Positions 36,434 to 45,083 are shown, counted from the stretch's first letter. The stretch is 64,000 bases of DNA from Rummeliibacillus stabekisii (GCF_007988965.1 NZ_BJVD01000004.1:62001-126000), one strand, 5' to 3'. Notes: generated by a model not told the origin, from the sequence alone. Numbers and translations are program-made.

Positions 36434-37381
36434 ATGTCATTTGCTTCTGAGACGAAAAAAGAGCTTACACAAGTGGAAGCAAAGGATAGCAGTTTAAAAG
36501 CGGAGCTCTCTGCCCTCATTCGAATGAACGGTTCATTATCGTTTGCCAATCGACAACTGAGCCTAGATGTCCAAACAGAAAATGCTGCTATTGCTCGTAG
36601 GATGTATACAATCATCAAGAAATTTTACAACTATCGAATAGAGCTTTTGGTGCGGAAAAAAATGAGGCTGAAAAAGAATAATGTCTACATTTGCCGTGTA
36701 CGCGAAGGTGCAAAGGAATTGCTAGAAGAGCTGCAGATTGTGACAGGGAATTTTCTGTTTCATCATGATATCGAAGAAAAAATCATTCCTACACCCGATG
36801 AAAAAAGAGCTTATTTGCGCGGCGCATTTTTAGCGGGGGGCTCTGTTAATAATCCGGAGACATCATCGTATCATTTAGAGGTGTATTCTCTTTATAAAGA
36901 ACACGGTGATGCATTGATGGAACTGATGAATGTCTTCGAGCTGAATGCCAAGACAATCGAACGGAAAAAGGGCTTTGTCACATATTTGAAGGAAGCAGAG
37001 AAAATTTCCGATTTTCTAAGTCTAGTGGGAGCTCATCAAGCGATGTTGAAATTTGAGGATGTTCGGATTGTTAGAGACATGCGCAATAGCGTGAATCGTC
37101 TAGTGAATTGTGAAACAGCCAATTTAAATAAAACAATCGGCGCTGCTATTAGACAAGTGGAAAACATACGCTTTATTGATCAAGCAATCGGGATCGATCA
37201 ATTGCCTGAAAAACTTCAGGAGATTGCTAGGCTTCGAGTAGAGTATCAAGATGTGACACTAAAAGAGCTAGGGGAAATGGTCTCGACAGGCACAGTCAGC
37301 AAATCAGGTGTCAATCATCGTTTGCGTAAGATTGATGCGATTGCAGACTCACTTAGAGGCGGCGAGACAGCGAAAGTATAA
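36434..37381 (+). CDS. whiA: DNA-binding protein WhiA
   Basis: 315 aa. It has an N-terminal helical domain ([15 protein letters not shown]), a degenerate LAGLIDADG homing-endonuclease-like domain ([18 protein letters not shown] at about 120-137), and a C-terminal helix-turn-helix ([25 protein letters not shown]). In Bacillus WhiA is a nucleoid-associated protein influencing cell division and chromosome segregation; in actinomycetes it regulates sporulation. AAGGAAGGAGGG precedes the ATG. Upstream of crh by 31 nt. Confidence 0.96.
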   Translation: MSFASETKKELTQVEAKDSSLKAELSALIRMNGSLSFANRQLSLDVQTENAAIARRMYTIIKKFYNYRIELLVRKKMRLKKNNVYICRVREGAKELLEELQIVTGNFLFHHDIEEKIIPTPDEKRAYLRGAFLAGGSVNNPETSSYHLEVYSLYKEHGDALMELMNVFELNAKTIERKKGFVTYLKEAEKISDFLSLVGAHQAMLKFEDVRIVRDMRNSVNRLVNCETANLNKTIGAAIRQVENIRFIDQAIGIDQLPEKLQEIARLRVEYQDVTLKELGEMVSTGTVSKSGVNHRLRKIDAIADSLRGGETAKV

Positions 37382-37412
37382 AATAAGCTTACTGGAAGGA
37401 TTGGATGATTGA

Positions 37413-37670
37413 ATGGTAGAACAACAGGCAAAAGTAAATTTGAAATCAGGTTTGCAAGCAAGGCAAGCCGCTTTATTTGTTCAAGAAGCAAACCGCCATG
37501 CAGCTGATATTTTCTTGCAAAAAGACGATAAGAAAGTAAATGCCAAAAGTATAATGGGCATTATGAGTTTGGCGCTAGCACACGGAACACCTGTTATTTT
37601 AAGCGCAAGCGGAGATGATGAGGATCAAGCTCTTTCTAATCTAATCCAACTTATTGAAGTTGAAGAGTAA
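37413..37670 (+). CDS. crh: Catabolite-repression HPr-like protein Crh
   Basis: 85 aa HPr-fold protein. The HprK target Ser46 is present (NAKSIMGIMSL), whereas the phosphoenolpyruvate-phosphorylated His15 of HPr is replaced by Gln (SGLQARQAA, Gln15). This combination defines Crh, the non-PTS paralogue that, when P-Ser46, serves as CcpA corepressor and binds MgsA. Its kinase HprK is encoded in the same window. Last gene of the yvcI-to-crh operon; a terminator follows. Confidence 0.95.
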   Translation: MVEQQAKVNLKSGLQARQAALFVQEANRHAADIFLQKDDKKVNAKSIMGIMSLALAHGTPVILSASGDDEDQALSNLIQLIEVEE

Positions 37671-37689
37671 CACAATCAACTACTGAAAA

Positions 37690-37730
37690 AAGCCTCTATT
37701 CGCAAAAATTGAATAGAGGTGATTTTTTTT
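37690..37730 (+). terminator. Terminator after crh
   Basis: CCTCTATTC (37693-37701) pairs with GAATAGAGG (37711-37719), followed by GATTTTTTTT. Confidence 0.85.
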
Positions 37731-37844
37731 ATACCGAATTGGGTATAAATAGTATAGTTCTCCCTTATTGCACAGATCCTCATTTCTTGGATTTGTGCGT
37801 TGTTTTTGTTTCTTCCTTTTTAGCTACAATAGACATAAGTGGAG

Positions 37845-37877
37845 AAATAAAAAACGCTGCCCGCCAAAGTTGGCAGC
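37845..37877 (-). terminator. Terminator of the tRNA-Arg gene (minus strand)
   Basis: On the minus strand GCTGCC (37877-37872) pairs with GGCAGC (37861-37856), followed by GTTTTTTATTT. It lies about 25 nt after the tRNA 3' end. Confidence 0.75.
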
Positions 37878-37900
37878 AACGCTTAAGAGGATTTCAATAA

Positions 37901-37972
37901 CGCCCTCGGAGGGAATCGAACCCCCAGCCTAAGAACCGGAATCTTATGTTTTATCCGTTAAACTACGAGGGC
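37901..37972 (-). tRNA. tRNA-Arg (anticodon CCG)
   Basis: 72-nt cloverleaf on the minus strand. Acceptor GCCCTCG pairs with CGAGGGC, followed by discriminator G; the anticodon stem TAAGA/TCTTA encloses loop TTCCGGT, giving anticodon CCG (reads CGG). The T arm is GGGGG-TTCGATT-CCCTC type. CCA is not encoded. B. subtilis also has a tRNA-Arg (trnQ) between crh/yvcN and clpP. It has its own terminator downstream. Confidence 0.93.
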
Positions 37973-38047
37973 ATATATACTTAACGACTGTTTTATTATA
38001 CAGATAAAACAAACAAATATCAATAGAGGAAAAAAACAATCGTAACA

Positions 38048-38064
38048 TTTGACCTTTGTTGACC
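38048..38064. promoter_or_regulatory. CtsR operator of clpP
   Basis: On the minus strand the sequence reads GGTCAAC-AAA-GGTCAAA, two tandem heptads with a 3-nt spacer, matching the CtsR consensus (A/G)GTCAAANAN(A/G)GTCAAA except one base. It overlaps the -35 region (TTGACC at 38049-38054) of a promoter whose -10 is TAATAT (38073-38078) or TATAAT (38076-38081). Confidence 0.85.
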
Positions 38065-38152
38065 ATAATGTGTAATATAATGGTACAGCTGAAGAAGAAG
38101 CTCAGCAAATGTCATTATGTATTCTATTTTTTAATTGAGGAGGCTATTTCTT

Positions 38153-38743
38153 ATGAACTTAATACCTACAGTTATTGAACAAACAAACCGCGGTGAACGT
38201 GCCTACGATATTTATTCACGTTTATTGAAAGACCGTATCATCATGCTAGGCAGTGCAATCGACGACAATGTGTCAAACTCAATCGTTTCACAATTGCTAT
38301 TCTTAGAAGCTGAAGACCCTGAGAAAGATATCTTCCTTTATATCAACTCTCCAGGCGGAAGCGTTACTGCAGGCATGGCAATCTATGACACAATGCAATT
38401 CATCAAACCAGATGTCCAAACAGTTGGTATGGGTATGTGTGCATCTATGGGCTCATTCTTGCTAACAGCAGGCGCTAAAGGCAAGCGCTATGCATTGCCA
38501 AACTGCGAAGTGATGATTCACCAACCTTTAGGTGGAGCACAAGGGCAAGCAACTGAAATTGAAATTGCTGCGAAACATATTCTTAAAACACGCGAAAAAT
38601 TAAATGCAATCTTATCTGAACGCACTGGCCAACCAATTGAGGTTATTGCGCGCGATACAGATCGTGATAATTACATGAGCGCTGAACAAGCCAAAGATTA
38701 CGGCTTGATCGACCACATTATGGAACGCAACGAGCTAAAATAA
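38153..38743 (+). CDS. clpP: ATP-dependent Clp protease proteolytic subunit ClpP
   Basis: 196 aa from the ATG at 38153 with GAGGAGG upstream. The catalytic triad is intact at the canonical numbers: Ser98 (GMCASMGS), His123 (MIHQPLGG) and Asp172 (TDRDNY). It forms the tetradecameric protease used by ClpC, ClpX and ClpE in protein quality control, competence and sporulation. A CtsR operator lies over the promoter, so heat and protein stress are expected to induce it. Only one clpP gene is seen in the window. Confidence 0.97.
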   Translation: MNLIPTVIEQTNRGERAYDIYSRLLKDRIIMLGSAIDDNVSNSIVSQLLFLEAEDPEKDIFLYINSPGGSVTAGMAIYDTMQFIKPDVQTVGMGMCASMGSFLLTAGAKGKRYALPNCEVMIHQPLGGAQGQATEIEIAAKHILKTREKLNAILSERTGQPIEVIARDTDRDNYMSAEQAKDYGLIDHIMERNELK

Positions 38744-38746
38744 TAA

Positions 38747-38790
38747 GAGAGACTGCAACCATAGGTAAACTATTGGTTGCAGTCTTTTTA
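38747..38790 (+). terminator. Terminator after clpP
   Basis: GACTGCAACCATAG pairs with CTATTGGTTGCAGTC (one bulge) and is followed by TTTTTATTTT. Confidence 0.9.
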
Positions 38791-38820
38791 TTTTGTATAG
38801 GAAGTATGGAGTTGTTTTAT

Positions 38821-39279
38821 CTATAGAATATCCAATTGTGCAACCAGAGCTACTAGAATTTGAAGTAGTAATTGTAGGGAAATTGCAACGTCTGTATCTG
38901 TTGTTGTTACATTTACAGAACGGGAGTTAACGATGACAAGTTTTTGGCGATTCGCTTGACGAATTTGTGCTCTTTGTAATAACTCTTGTGTCACCGTTTC
39001 TGCACGCGAACTATCTGCGATTGTAATATTAACTACAATAGCTATAGCAACTTGTAAAGCTGCCTGTAGCGAAACAGCTACCTGTGTATCAGTTGTTTCC
39101 ACAGTAATATCACAAGAGTCACGGATAATAATAATCTCATTTGAGGATTGATCAATATCCGCTATTTCAGCGGCATTATTATCTATGTCTCCGTTGTTAT
39201 CGCGGCAAGGATCACACGGATGGTCCATGTTTTGATCATGTGCAGTCCATTTGTTATGAGAAGCTTCATATTCATTCAT
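38821..39279 (-). CDS. CotX-family spore coat protein (two CotX-like repeats)
   Basis: 152 aa. After an Asp/Asn-rich N-terminus with CDPCRD come two related segments: IIIRDSCDITVETTDTQVAV to ~residue 87, and VIVNSRSVNVTTTDTDVAIS to the end, each followed by an amphipathic or hydrophobic SLQ-x-x-LQ stretch. This TTDT-x-VA-SLQ pattern is the CotX/CotV/CotW signature of the insoluble spore-coat fraction and crust. A ribosome site GGAGGGG lies before the ATG. The gene downstream on the opposite side (39365-39664) may be cotranscribed. Its presence argues that the organism sporulates. Confidence 0.85.
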   Translation of the reverse strand: MNEYEASHNKWTAHDQNMDHPCDPCRDNNGDIDNNAAEIADIDQSSNEIIIIRDSCDITVETTDTQVAVSLQAALQVAIAIVVNITIADSSRAETVTQELLQRAQIRQANRQKLVIVNSRSVNVTTTDTDVAISLQLLLQILVALVAQLDIL

Positions 39280-39364
39280 TTTTCACCCCTCCTTTCATCC
39301 TTTTATAGTAGATGCTTTTATGACTGTTCTTGTATAGACAAAGAACATGGGTAAGGAATAAATT

Positions 39365-39664
39365 TTACTTTTCCTTATCTTCATTATCTGTTTTAGTCTT
39401 CTTGAGTTTTTCTCTAAGTGGGCTTGAGGGCTCTTCCTTAGTCTCTTTTTCAGTAATTTTTTTTGTGTTTTGTGACTGAAGGAACTCCTCGACCTGCTCT
39501 TTTAGTTGATTCACAGTACTTTTTAATTTTTCCCGCTGCTCATCTGACACCTTTTCCCTAATTTCATCCATATTGACTTTGTTCTTTGAAAAAATATCCG
39601 CTATGAATATTTCAATAAATTGATTTGAAAGGCTGTATAACTCCTCACGATTTTTCTTAAACAA
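39365..39664 (-). CDS. Small coiled-coil protein next to the CotX-like gene
   Basis: 99 aa from a TTG start with GGGGAGGTGG about 6 nt upstream, a strong ribosome site. The sequence is mostly charged and helical: NQFIEIFIADIFSKNKVNMD, then EQREKLKSTVNQLKEQVEEFLQSQ (coiled coil) and a Lys/Glu-rich disordered tail. No family is recognised with certainty. It lies 85 nt upstream of the CotX-like gene on the same strand, so a role in the spore coat is plausible by context only. No signal peptide or membrane segment. Confidence 0.65.
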   Translation of the reverse strand: MFKKNREELYSLSNQFIEIFIADIFSKNKVNMDEIREKVSDEQREKLKSTVNQLKEQVEEFLQSQNTKKITEKETKEEPSSPLREKLKKTKTDNEDKEK

Positions 39665-39851
39665 CTATTCCACCTCCCCTCTTATATTGCATATTCATAA
39701 AAAAAATGAAGGGCAGGGCGGATGTACAACATTTTAGAATTTCGCTTGAAAAATAGGTACATGATTTTAAATAAACGTGTACCTAATGCAAATTTAGACA
39801 ATACTAAAACCAAGCAGTTCATCCAATGGTAAATGAATGAACTGCTTGGTT

Positions 39852-40751
39852 TCAAAATTGTTCGTCGTTCTGTTCAATTCGGACAAGCCGCCAAATATAG
39901 TTGGCGATTTCCCTTGCTTCCGCTGCATGAGTTGTTTTGGCGAAAGCTTTACGAAACGGTGTTAAAAGCGCCTCGATAATGAAGTATTTAGGATTCGATT
40001 CGCTTAATTCGCTTAACAAATAGCTTGCATATTCCAGACCCTTTTTGGAATCACATGGTCCTAATCCCTTAATGAAACCATCAAGCTGTTGTGTTACCAT
40101 CTCCTGACTCATGATATGATGTTCTACATTATTCTTTATAAAATGTATAGTCTCAATACCGATAATGACTTCTTTCGTTTCAAGCATACGGGGGATAATA
40201 GCATCGATATTGCGAAGGGACATTTTGATGATAGCTTCTGGCTCTACATAGCGGTCTTCTGCAAAAATTAAAATACGGAGAGTATGCTGAATCATCGCAA
40301 ATACTTGGATGGCACATTCATAGCTCATAATGCTGATTTCATCACCATATACTTCGACAAGTCTTTTGGCTAGCCATTCAAGTTCTTGGAGATGGTGGCT
40401 CATTAGGGCCATTCGTAATGATTCATCCTGTGAATTTGAAACAGATTCAAAAATTCGCATTAAATTTTGCTCACGATTAATCTGCATCAAGACGGCTATT
40501 TGTTTAGCCAGTATGTCAATATCCTTTATATCCTGGCCGAAGATTAATTCATGGCGTCGGATACTCGTTTCTTCTCGGCTTTCACGCAAGATGGCGATGA
40601 GGCAATCGTTTTTTGAAGGGAAATAGTTATAGAAGGTTCCTTTAGAAATCTGGGCTCCCTGGATAATGTCCATTATAGAAGTTTCTTTGAAGCCTTTTTC
40701 AATAAAAAGCTGCCTCGCCACATCAAGAACTTTTCTTTTTCGCGTATTCAT
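39852..40751 (-). CDS. TetR-family regulator with long C-terminal domain
   Basis: 299 aa, unusually long for TetR regulators (about 190-220). Residues 1-50 hold the helix-turn-helix (LDVARQLFIEKGFKETSIMDIIQGAQISKGTFYNYFPSKND). The rest is helical. It is divergent from a 14-TM drug exporter gene 175 nt away. Both promoters contain the 13-nt motif ACTA-NN-GGTATAA, so it very likely represses the exporter and itself. The ligand is unknown, presumably a drug exported by the transporter. Confidence 0.88.
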   Translation of the reverse strand: MNTRKRKVLDVARQLFIEKGFKETSIMDIIQGAQISKGTFYNYFPSKNDCLIAILRESREETSIRRHELIFGQDIKDIDILAKQIAVLMQINREQNLMRIFESVSNSQDESLRMALMSHHLQELEWLAKRLVEVYGDEISIMSYECAIQVFAMIQHTLRILIFAEDRYVEPEAIIKMSLRNIDAIIPRMLETKEVIIGIETIHFIKNNVEHHIMSQEMVTQQLDGFIKGLGPCDSKKGLEYASYLLSELSESNPKYFIIEALLTPFRKAFAKTTHAAEAREIANYIWRLVRIEQNDEQF

Positions 40752-40783
40752 TTAGTCACCTTTTCGTCATAAATGATTTTAAA

Positions 40784-40875
40784 TTATACCAGTAGTCTAT
40801 ACCAAAAACGCTTTCATATCAATGTTTTTGAGAGGTTAATAATTTTTAGTTGAAAAAAGTGAACTAGCGGTATAA
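40784..40875. promoter_or_regulatory. Divergent regulatory region with shared ACTA-NN-GGTATAA motifs
   Basis: ACTACTGGTATAA occurs on the minus strand at 40796-40784 and ACTAGCGGTATAA on the plus strand at 40863-40875, 11 of 13 bases identical. Each holds the likely -10 (TATAAT or TATAAA) of the gene it faces. A further GGTATA on the minus strand (40803-40798) repeats the half-site 13 nt from the first. Confidence 0.55.
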
Positions 40876-40926
40876 AATAATAAACATCCAATAAAAATGA
40901 GATATAAAGAAGAGTGAGGGGAAAAT

Positions 40927-42453
40927 ATGAGTAATCAACAAAAACCACCTTATGGAATGATAGCTATTCTATTTGTTGGTGCTTTTGTTTCTTTTTTAAA
41001 TAATACTTTAATGAACGTTGCCTTGCCGACCATCATGACAGACTTCGATGTTACTTACTCGCAAGTTCAATGGTTGTCAACAGGATATATGCTTGTGAGC
41101 GGTGTGTTAATACCGGCATCCGCATTTTTTGTCGTTCGCTTTAAGAACCGCCATTTGTTTATTGCAGCGATGTCTATCTTTACGATTGGTACAATTATCG
41201 CCGCTGCAGCGCCAAACTTTAGTGTTTTAATCGCAGGTCGTATGGTACAGGCTGCAGGTTCTGCTGCAATGTCACCACTTCTTATGAATGTAATGCTTGT
41301 CAGCTTCCCAGCTGAAAAACGTGGTTCTGCTATGGGTATCTTCGGTTTAGTAATGATCGCAGCGCCAGCAATCGGTCCGACATTATCTGGTTATATTGTC
41401 GAGCATCATTCATGGCGTATGCTTTTTGAAATGATTATTCCATTTGCAGTACTAAGTCTTTTGTTTGGTATCTGGAAATTGAAAAACGTAATGGATACAA
41501 GAAAAGTATCACTAGATTATCTATCTCTAGTATTCTCAACAATCGGATTTGGTGGCCTTTTATACGGCTTTAGTTCTGCCGGTGATAAAGGCTGGAGCGA
41601 TCCACTTGTTTACGGTACGATTACAATCGGAGCGATTGCGCTTATTATCTTTATCTTTAAGCAACTTCGCATGGAAGAACCGCTTTTAGATCTTCGTATT
41701 TACAAATATCCAATGTTTGCATTAGCATCAATCATCTCAGCAGTAGTATCTGTAGCGATGTTCTCTGGTATGATTTTAACACCAGCTTATGTACAACAAG
41801 TTCGCGGCATTTCGCCATTCCACGCTGGATTAATGATGCTTCCAGGTGCAATTGTGATGGCATTCATGTCTCCGATTACAGGTAAGCTATTTGATAAATT
41901 TGGTCCACGGATATTAGCTTTCATTGGTTTAACGATTACAACTGTGGCTACGTATTTCTTAACTAAATTAGAAGTAGATTCATCTTACACTTATATTATT
42001 ACTGTTTATACCGTCCGCATGTTCGGTATGTCTATGGTAATGATGCCGATTATGACAAACGGTTTGAACAGCTTGCCAATGTTGAAAAACCCACATGGTA
42101 CAGCGATCAACAATACTGTTCAACAAGTTTCTGGTGCAATCGGTACAGCGATTTTAGTAACTGTTATGAATAACCACATCAAATCAAGTGCAACAGAACT
42201 AGCAGCTGAAGCGAAAGCAAAAGCTGTAAAAGCTGCTAAAAAAGCGGCTGAAGCAGGAATTACACCTTCTTCTCCAACAGCGGAACAATTAGCAAAATTG
42301 AAAGCCCAAATTACACAAACAGCATTGTTAGATGGTATCAACTATACATTTATGGTTGCAACCATCATTTCTGCTGTAGCTCTTGTGCTATCAATATTCC
42401 TAAAACGTGTACGTGTAGATAAAATAAACAAACCAGAAATGGAACAAAAATAA
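40927..42453 (+). CDS. MFS multidrug exporter, DHA2 (14-TM EmrB/QacA) family
   Basis: 508 aa. Typical DHA2 opening with NNTLMNVALPTIMTDFDVTYSQVQWLSTGYML (helix 1 to motif D1) and GRMVQAAGSAAMSPLLM (motif A/B region) and about 14 hydrophobic segments. Between helices 13 and 14 there is an unusual ~45-residue Ala/Lys-rich stretch (residues about 420-465). Such proteins are proton-driven exporters of drugs, bile salts or dyes; specificity cannot be read. Divergently arranged with its probable TetR repressor. AGAGTGAGGGG precedes the ATG. Confidence 0.92.
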   Translation: MSNQQKPPYGMIAILFVGAFVSFLNNTLMNVALPTIMTDFDVTYSQVQWLSTGYMLVSGVLIPASAFFVVRFKNRHLFIAAMSIFTIGTIIAAAAPNFSVLIAGRMVQAAGSAAMSPLLMNVMLVSFPAEKRGSAMGIFGLVMIAAPAIGPTLSGYIVEHHSWRMLFEMIIPFAVLSLLFGIWKLKNVMDTRKVSLDYLSLVFSTIGFGGLLYGFSSAGDKGWSDPLVYGTITIGAIALIIFIFKQLRMEEPLLDLRIYKYPMFALASIISAVVSVAMFSGMILTPAYVQQVRGISPFHAGLMMLPGAIVMAFMSPITGKLFDKFGPRILAFIGLTITTVATYFLTKLEVDSSYTYIITVYTVRMFGMSMVMMPIMTNGLNSLPMLKNPHGTAINNTVQQVSGAIGTAILVTVMNNHIKSSATELAAEAKAKAVKAAKKAAEAGITPSSPTAEQLAKLKAQITQTALLDGINYTFMVATIISAVALVLSIFLKRVRVDKINKPEMEQK

Positions 42454-42457
42454 GCAT

Positions 42458-42500
42458 GAAAAAAGCGCTTTTGGTGATGATACCAAAAGCGCTTTTTGTA
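42458..42500 (+). terminator. Terminator after the MFS exporter gene
   Basis: AAAAAGCGCTTTTGGT pairs perfectly with ACCAAAAGCGCTTTTT around a 6-nt loop. Confidence 0.93.
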
Positions 42501-42594
42501 TGCTGTTTTTATCCCGCATAATGGGAGTAACATTTGCTCAACTCACTAAAGACGGATGATTGAAGAAAATCCCTATCTCCCGTGAAGTTTCACC

Positions 42595-43203
42595 TTATTG
42601 CAATTGACTACTTGTAGTGTCGTAGCAATTTGTAATTGTCACCGTATCTTGTGATGATAATTGAGGTACTTGGTAGTAGCCTTTGCGGTTTTGGTAAATG
42701 GAGACTTCGTACGCCATTTCAATGCAGTTAGGGATTGAATCTGCTAACACGCGGCGTACAACAGGGTTTGTTGTTTCGAGAGAGGCAGCTAATTTAGCTG
42801 TTGCAGTAGCTTTATGTGAGCTCAATAAATAGCCTGAAATCATCTCGTCATTGAGTTCGCTAGCTTGTGTAATTGGCTTTTTCGGTTGGCCTGGTTTAAT
42901 GCCATAAGTAAATTTATTGTTTTCAGTCATTTCATAATGGCCTGTTGGTTGTGATGGATCACGTCCTGTTTTGAAGCATTCCACCAGGGTATTGTATTCG
43001 TCAACACAGAATTGATATTGACGGTCCATCATGTTGCGTAGCTCAGGATCTTGAATTTGATCGCGTAGCAATACGCATTGGTCTAACCCGCCGATTACAG
43101 TTGATAATGTTTCATGCATGTCCATTACTTCATGTGCGCCATGGTTGTACTTTGCTGAATCCACATGATACATTTCGTTTGATTGGTTTTGTTGGTTTGT
43201 CAA
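42595..43203 (-). CDS. CotF-family spore coat protein
   Basis: 202 aa from a TTG start, 6 nt after GGAGG; the GTG-type extension to 43233 runs through that ribosome site. The protein is soluble and helical, with MHETLSTVIGGLDQCVLLRDQIQDPEL (ferritin-like helical bundle), and later ISGYLLSSHKATATAKLAASLETTNPVVRRVLADSIPNCIEMAYEVSIYQNRKGYYQVP, the conserved CotF C-terminal half. CotF-like proteins are components of the Bacillus spore coat. Monocistronic; flanked by terminators and convergent with the exporter gene. Confidence 0.85.
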   Translation of the reverse strand: MTNQQNQSNEMYHVDSAKYNHGAHEVMDMHETLSTVIGGLDQCVLLRDQIQDPELRNMMDRQYQFCVDEYNTLVECFKTGRDPSQPTGHYEMTENNKFTYGIKPGQPKKPITQASELNDEMISGYLLSSHKATATAKLAASLETTNPVVRRVLADSIPNCIEMAYEVSIYQNRKGYYQVPQLSSQDTVTITNCYDTTSSQLQ

Positions 43204-43368
43204 ATTAGTACCTCCTTTTTTTCGCGCTCTCACGCAGAAATAGTATGGACTGCTTCAATGCTTCCATACATTCAAAATCGCCAACCGTTTCGGTACACCT
43301 AACCAGAAGAATGTTTTATAATTTTTATTAAGGAGAAATAATATAGTAAGAAGACAGGAGGGAATGAA

Positions 43369-43947
43369 TTGAAGAAACTTTTAGCACCTATTATTATCAT
43401 TATTGCTGTAATTGCACTCATCGCTGCGATGCTAGTGCCACGATATAACAAGCTTGTCTCGATGGATGAGCAAGTGGATTCCAAATATGCACAAGTAGAG
43501 AACCAATTGCAAAGAAGGGTAGATTTGATTCCAAACTTAGTGAATACAGTAAAAGGATATGCGAAACATGAGGAAAGCATAATGAAAAGCATCGCTGATT
43601 CTCGCGCAAGATTGGCATCAGCCAAAACACCGCAAGACCAAGCGAATGCCAATGATGAATTAACCGGCAATTTGAATCGATTGCTTGTTATCAGTGAAAA
43701 GTATCCAGACCTAAAAGCGGATAAAAACTATCGCCAGTTAATGGATGAACTTGCAGGCACAGAAAATCGATTAGCTGTTGCGCGTGAAGATTATAATGAA
43801 GGCGTCAAAGAATACAATGGTCTTGTACGCAAGTTCCCAGGAAGTCTAGTCGCAGGCATGTTTAATTTCGATAAACGGGAATACTTTAAAGCAAGTGCCA
43901 ATGCACAAAATGCACCAACTGTTGATTTTGGAGACGATAATCAATGA
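43369..43947 (+). CDS. lemA: LemA family membrane protein
   Basis: 192 aa from a TTG start with CAGGAGGG 6 nt upstream. One N-terminal membrane helix (LLAPIIIIIAVIALIAAMLV) is followed by the LemA helical bundle: YNKLVSMDEQVDSKYAQVENQLQRRVDLIPNLVNTVKGYA (about 27-66) and NEGVKEYNGLVRKFPGSLVAGMF with the conserved YN...R..P motif. Function of LemA proteins is unknown; they often pair with TPM-domain proteins, as here, where the genes overlap by 4 nt (ATGA). Confidence 0.93.
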   Translation: MKKLLAPIIIIIAVIALIAAMLVPRYNKLVSMDEQVDSKYAQVENQLQRRVDLIPNLVNTVKGYAKHEESIMKSIADSRARLASAKTPQDQANANDELTGNLNRLLVISEKYPDLKADKNYRQLMDELAGTENRLAVAREDYNEGVKEYNGLVRKFPGSLVAGMFNFDKREYFKASANAQNAPTVDFGDDNQ

Positions 43948-44774
43948 AAAAGCGCAGATTCCTTTTAGGGGCAGTCTGTGCGCTAATCGCCTTACTAAGT
44001 TTTTCAGCAACCTCTCAGGCTAAGGGACAACTGCCTGAAATGGATTATTATGATGACACACCATATGTGCAGGATTTCGAGCATAAATTGTCCGATGACA
44101 CACAGCAGGAATTAAATACGTTGGCGGAAAAACTAAATAAAGCAACAGGTGCCTCTATTGTCATTCTTACAACAGATACCTTGAATGGCTACGAGGCGCC
44201 AGAGTATGGCACCAAGGTAATCCGCAAATGGGGAATCGGCAGTAAGCAGAAAAACAATGGCGTATTAATATTTGCAAGCTTTGCACAAAAAAAGGGAGAA
44301 CGGGATGCATACATTTCAGTCGGCCAAGGCCTTGAAGGCGCATTACCAGACGGCAAAATTGGACGAATACTTGATGACTACATGTATCCTTATTTAGCCC
44401 AGGATAATTACGATGAAGCATTTCGTTCCGTCTTCATCAAAGTATATAACGAAATAGCCAAAGAATATGATTGGAACGGGCAGTTAGATAACCCTCAAAA
44501 ACCGGAAGAAGAGGAAGGCGGTCTTTCGACGACAACGATTATTATTTTAGTTATTGTCGGCCTCATCATTTTCTCTTTCTTCTCCAAAGGAAACGGAGGA
44601 GGCGGCCCAGGTGGACCTGGTGGAAGAGGACGCTTTGATGACAGTAGCTTCCCTGGAGGCTTTGGAAACTTCGGCGGATTTGGAAATGGCTCATCCGGTG
44701 GAGGTAGCAGTGGTGGCTTCGGCGGATTTGGCGGAGGCTCATCCGCAGGCGGCGGTGCAGGCCGCAAATGGTAA
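43944..44774 (+). CDS. TPM-domain (YgcG-type) membrane protein
   Basis: 276 aa. Signal peptide (residues 1-27, ending SQA-K), a TPM domain of about 120 residues (VQDFEHKLSDDTQQELNTLAEKLNKATGASIVILTT... ISVGQGLEGALPDGKIGRILDDYM), one membrane helix (TTTIIILVIVGLIIFSFFS, about 196-214), and a Gly/Phe/Ser-rich cytoplasmic tail ending GGGAGRKW. Such proteins are partners of LemA, from whose stop codon it starts. In other bacteria the TPM domain supports photosystem repair or phosphatase activity; role here unknown. Confidence 0.9.
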   Translation: MKKRRFLLGAVCALIALLSFSATSQAKGQLPEMDYYDDTPYVQDFEHKLSDDTQQELNTLAEKLNKATGASIVILTTDTLNGYEAPEYGTKVIRKWGIGSKQKNNGVLIFASFAQKKGERDAYISVGQGLEGALPDGKIGRILDDYMYPYLAQDNYDEAFRSVFIKVYNEIAKEYDWNGQLDNPQKPEEEEGGLSTTTIIILVIVGLIIFSFFSKGNGGGGPGGPGGRGRFDDSSFPGGFGNFGGFGNGSSGGGSSGGFGGFGGGSSAGGGAGRKW

Positions 44775-44808
44775 CACAGTTTAAAAAATGAATGTAGTGA
44801 GGATAACT

Positions 44809-45042
44809 ATGGAAATCACGTATTACAGCAGGCCCAATTGTGGTCTTTGTGAAGAAGGGAAATTGCTGTTAAAGCTAGTATGTGAAGATTTTCCCTTCCA
44901 ACTCAATGAAATTAATATTGAAGAAGATGAAGAAATTCATGAGAAATATATGCTAATGATCCCTGTCGTCATGAAAAACAATGAAATCATTCAGTATGGC
45001 CAGCTTGATTATGTAACATTGCGTGAAGGTATACAGGAATAA
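44809..45042 (+). CDS. Glutaredoxin-like (DUF836) thiol protein
   Basis: 77 aa from the ATG at 44809 with GTGAGGA upstream; an in-frame ATG at 44788 lacks a ribosome site. The N-terminus EITYYSRPNCGLCEEGKLLL has the CxxC active site (CGLC) of glutaredoxins on a thioredoxin fold; a cis-proline-type strand MIPVVMKNNEIIQYGQLD follows. Small proteins of this group lie before cggR in several Bacillales. A role as thiol oxidoreductase is likely; its electron donor is unknown. Confidence 0.8.
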   Translation: MEITYYSRPNCGLCEEGKLLLKLVCEDFPFQLNEINIEEDEEIHEKYMLMIPVVMKNNEIIQYGQLDYVTLREGIQE

Positions 45043-45083
45043 GCGTATCGAAATGATTTTACAATAGAATAAGTCACTCAATT

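Noticed and set aside
37709-37900. 63-aa plus-strand ORF between crh and the tRNA-Arg gene
   Set aside because: It begins inside the crh terminator, crosses the terminator of the tRNA gene, and has no recognisable family.
40804-40818. cre site (CcpA) between the TetR gene and the exporter
   Set aside because: The minus strand TGAAAGCGTTTTTG matches only the left half well, and no carbon-related gene is adjacent.
44495-44784. Alternative frames in the Gly-rich tail of the TPM protein (both strands)
   Set aside because: They arise from the low-complexity GGN codons of the real gene; Pro-rich and Ala-rich shadows are expected.
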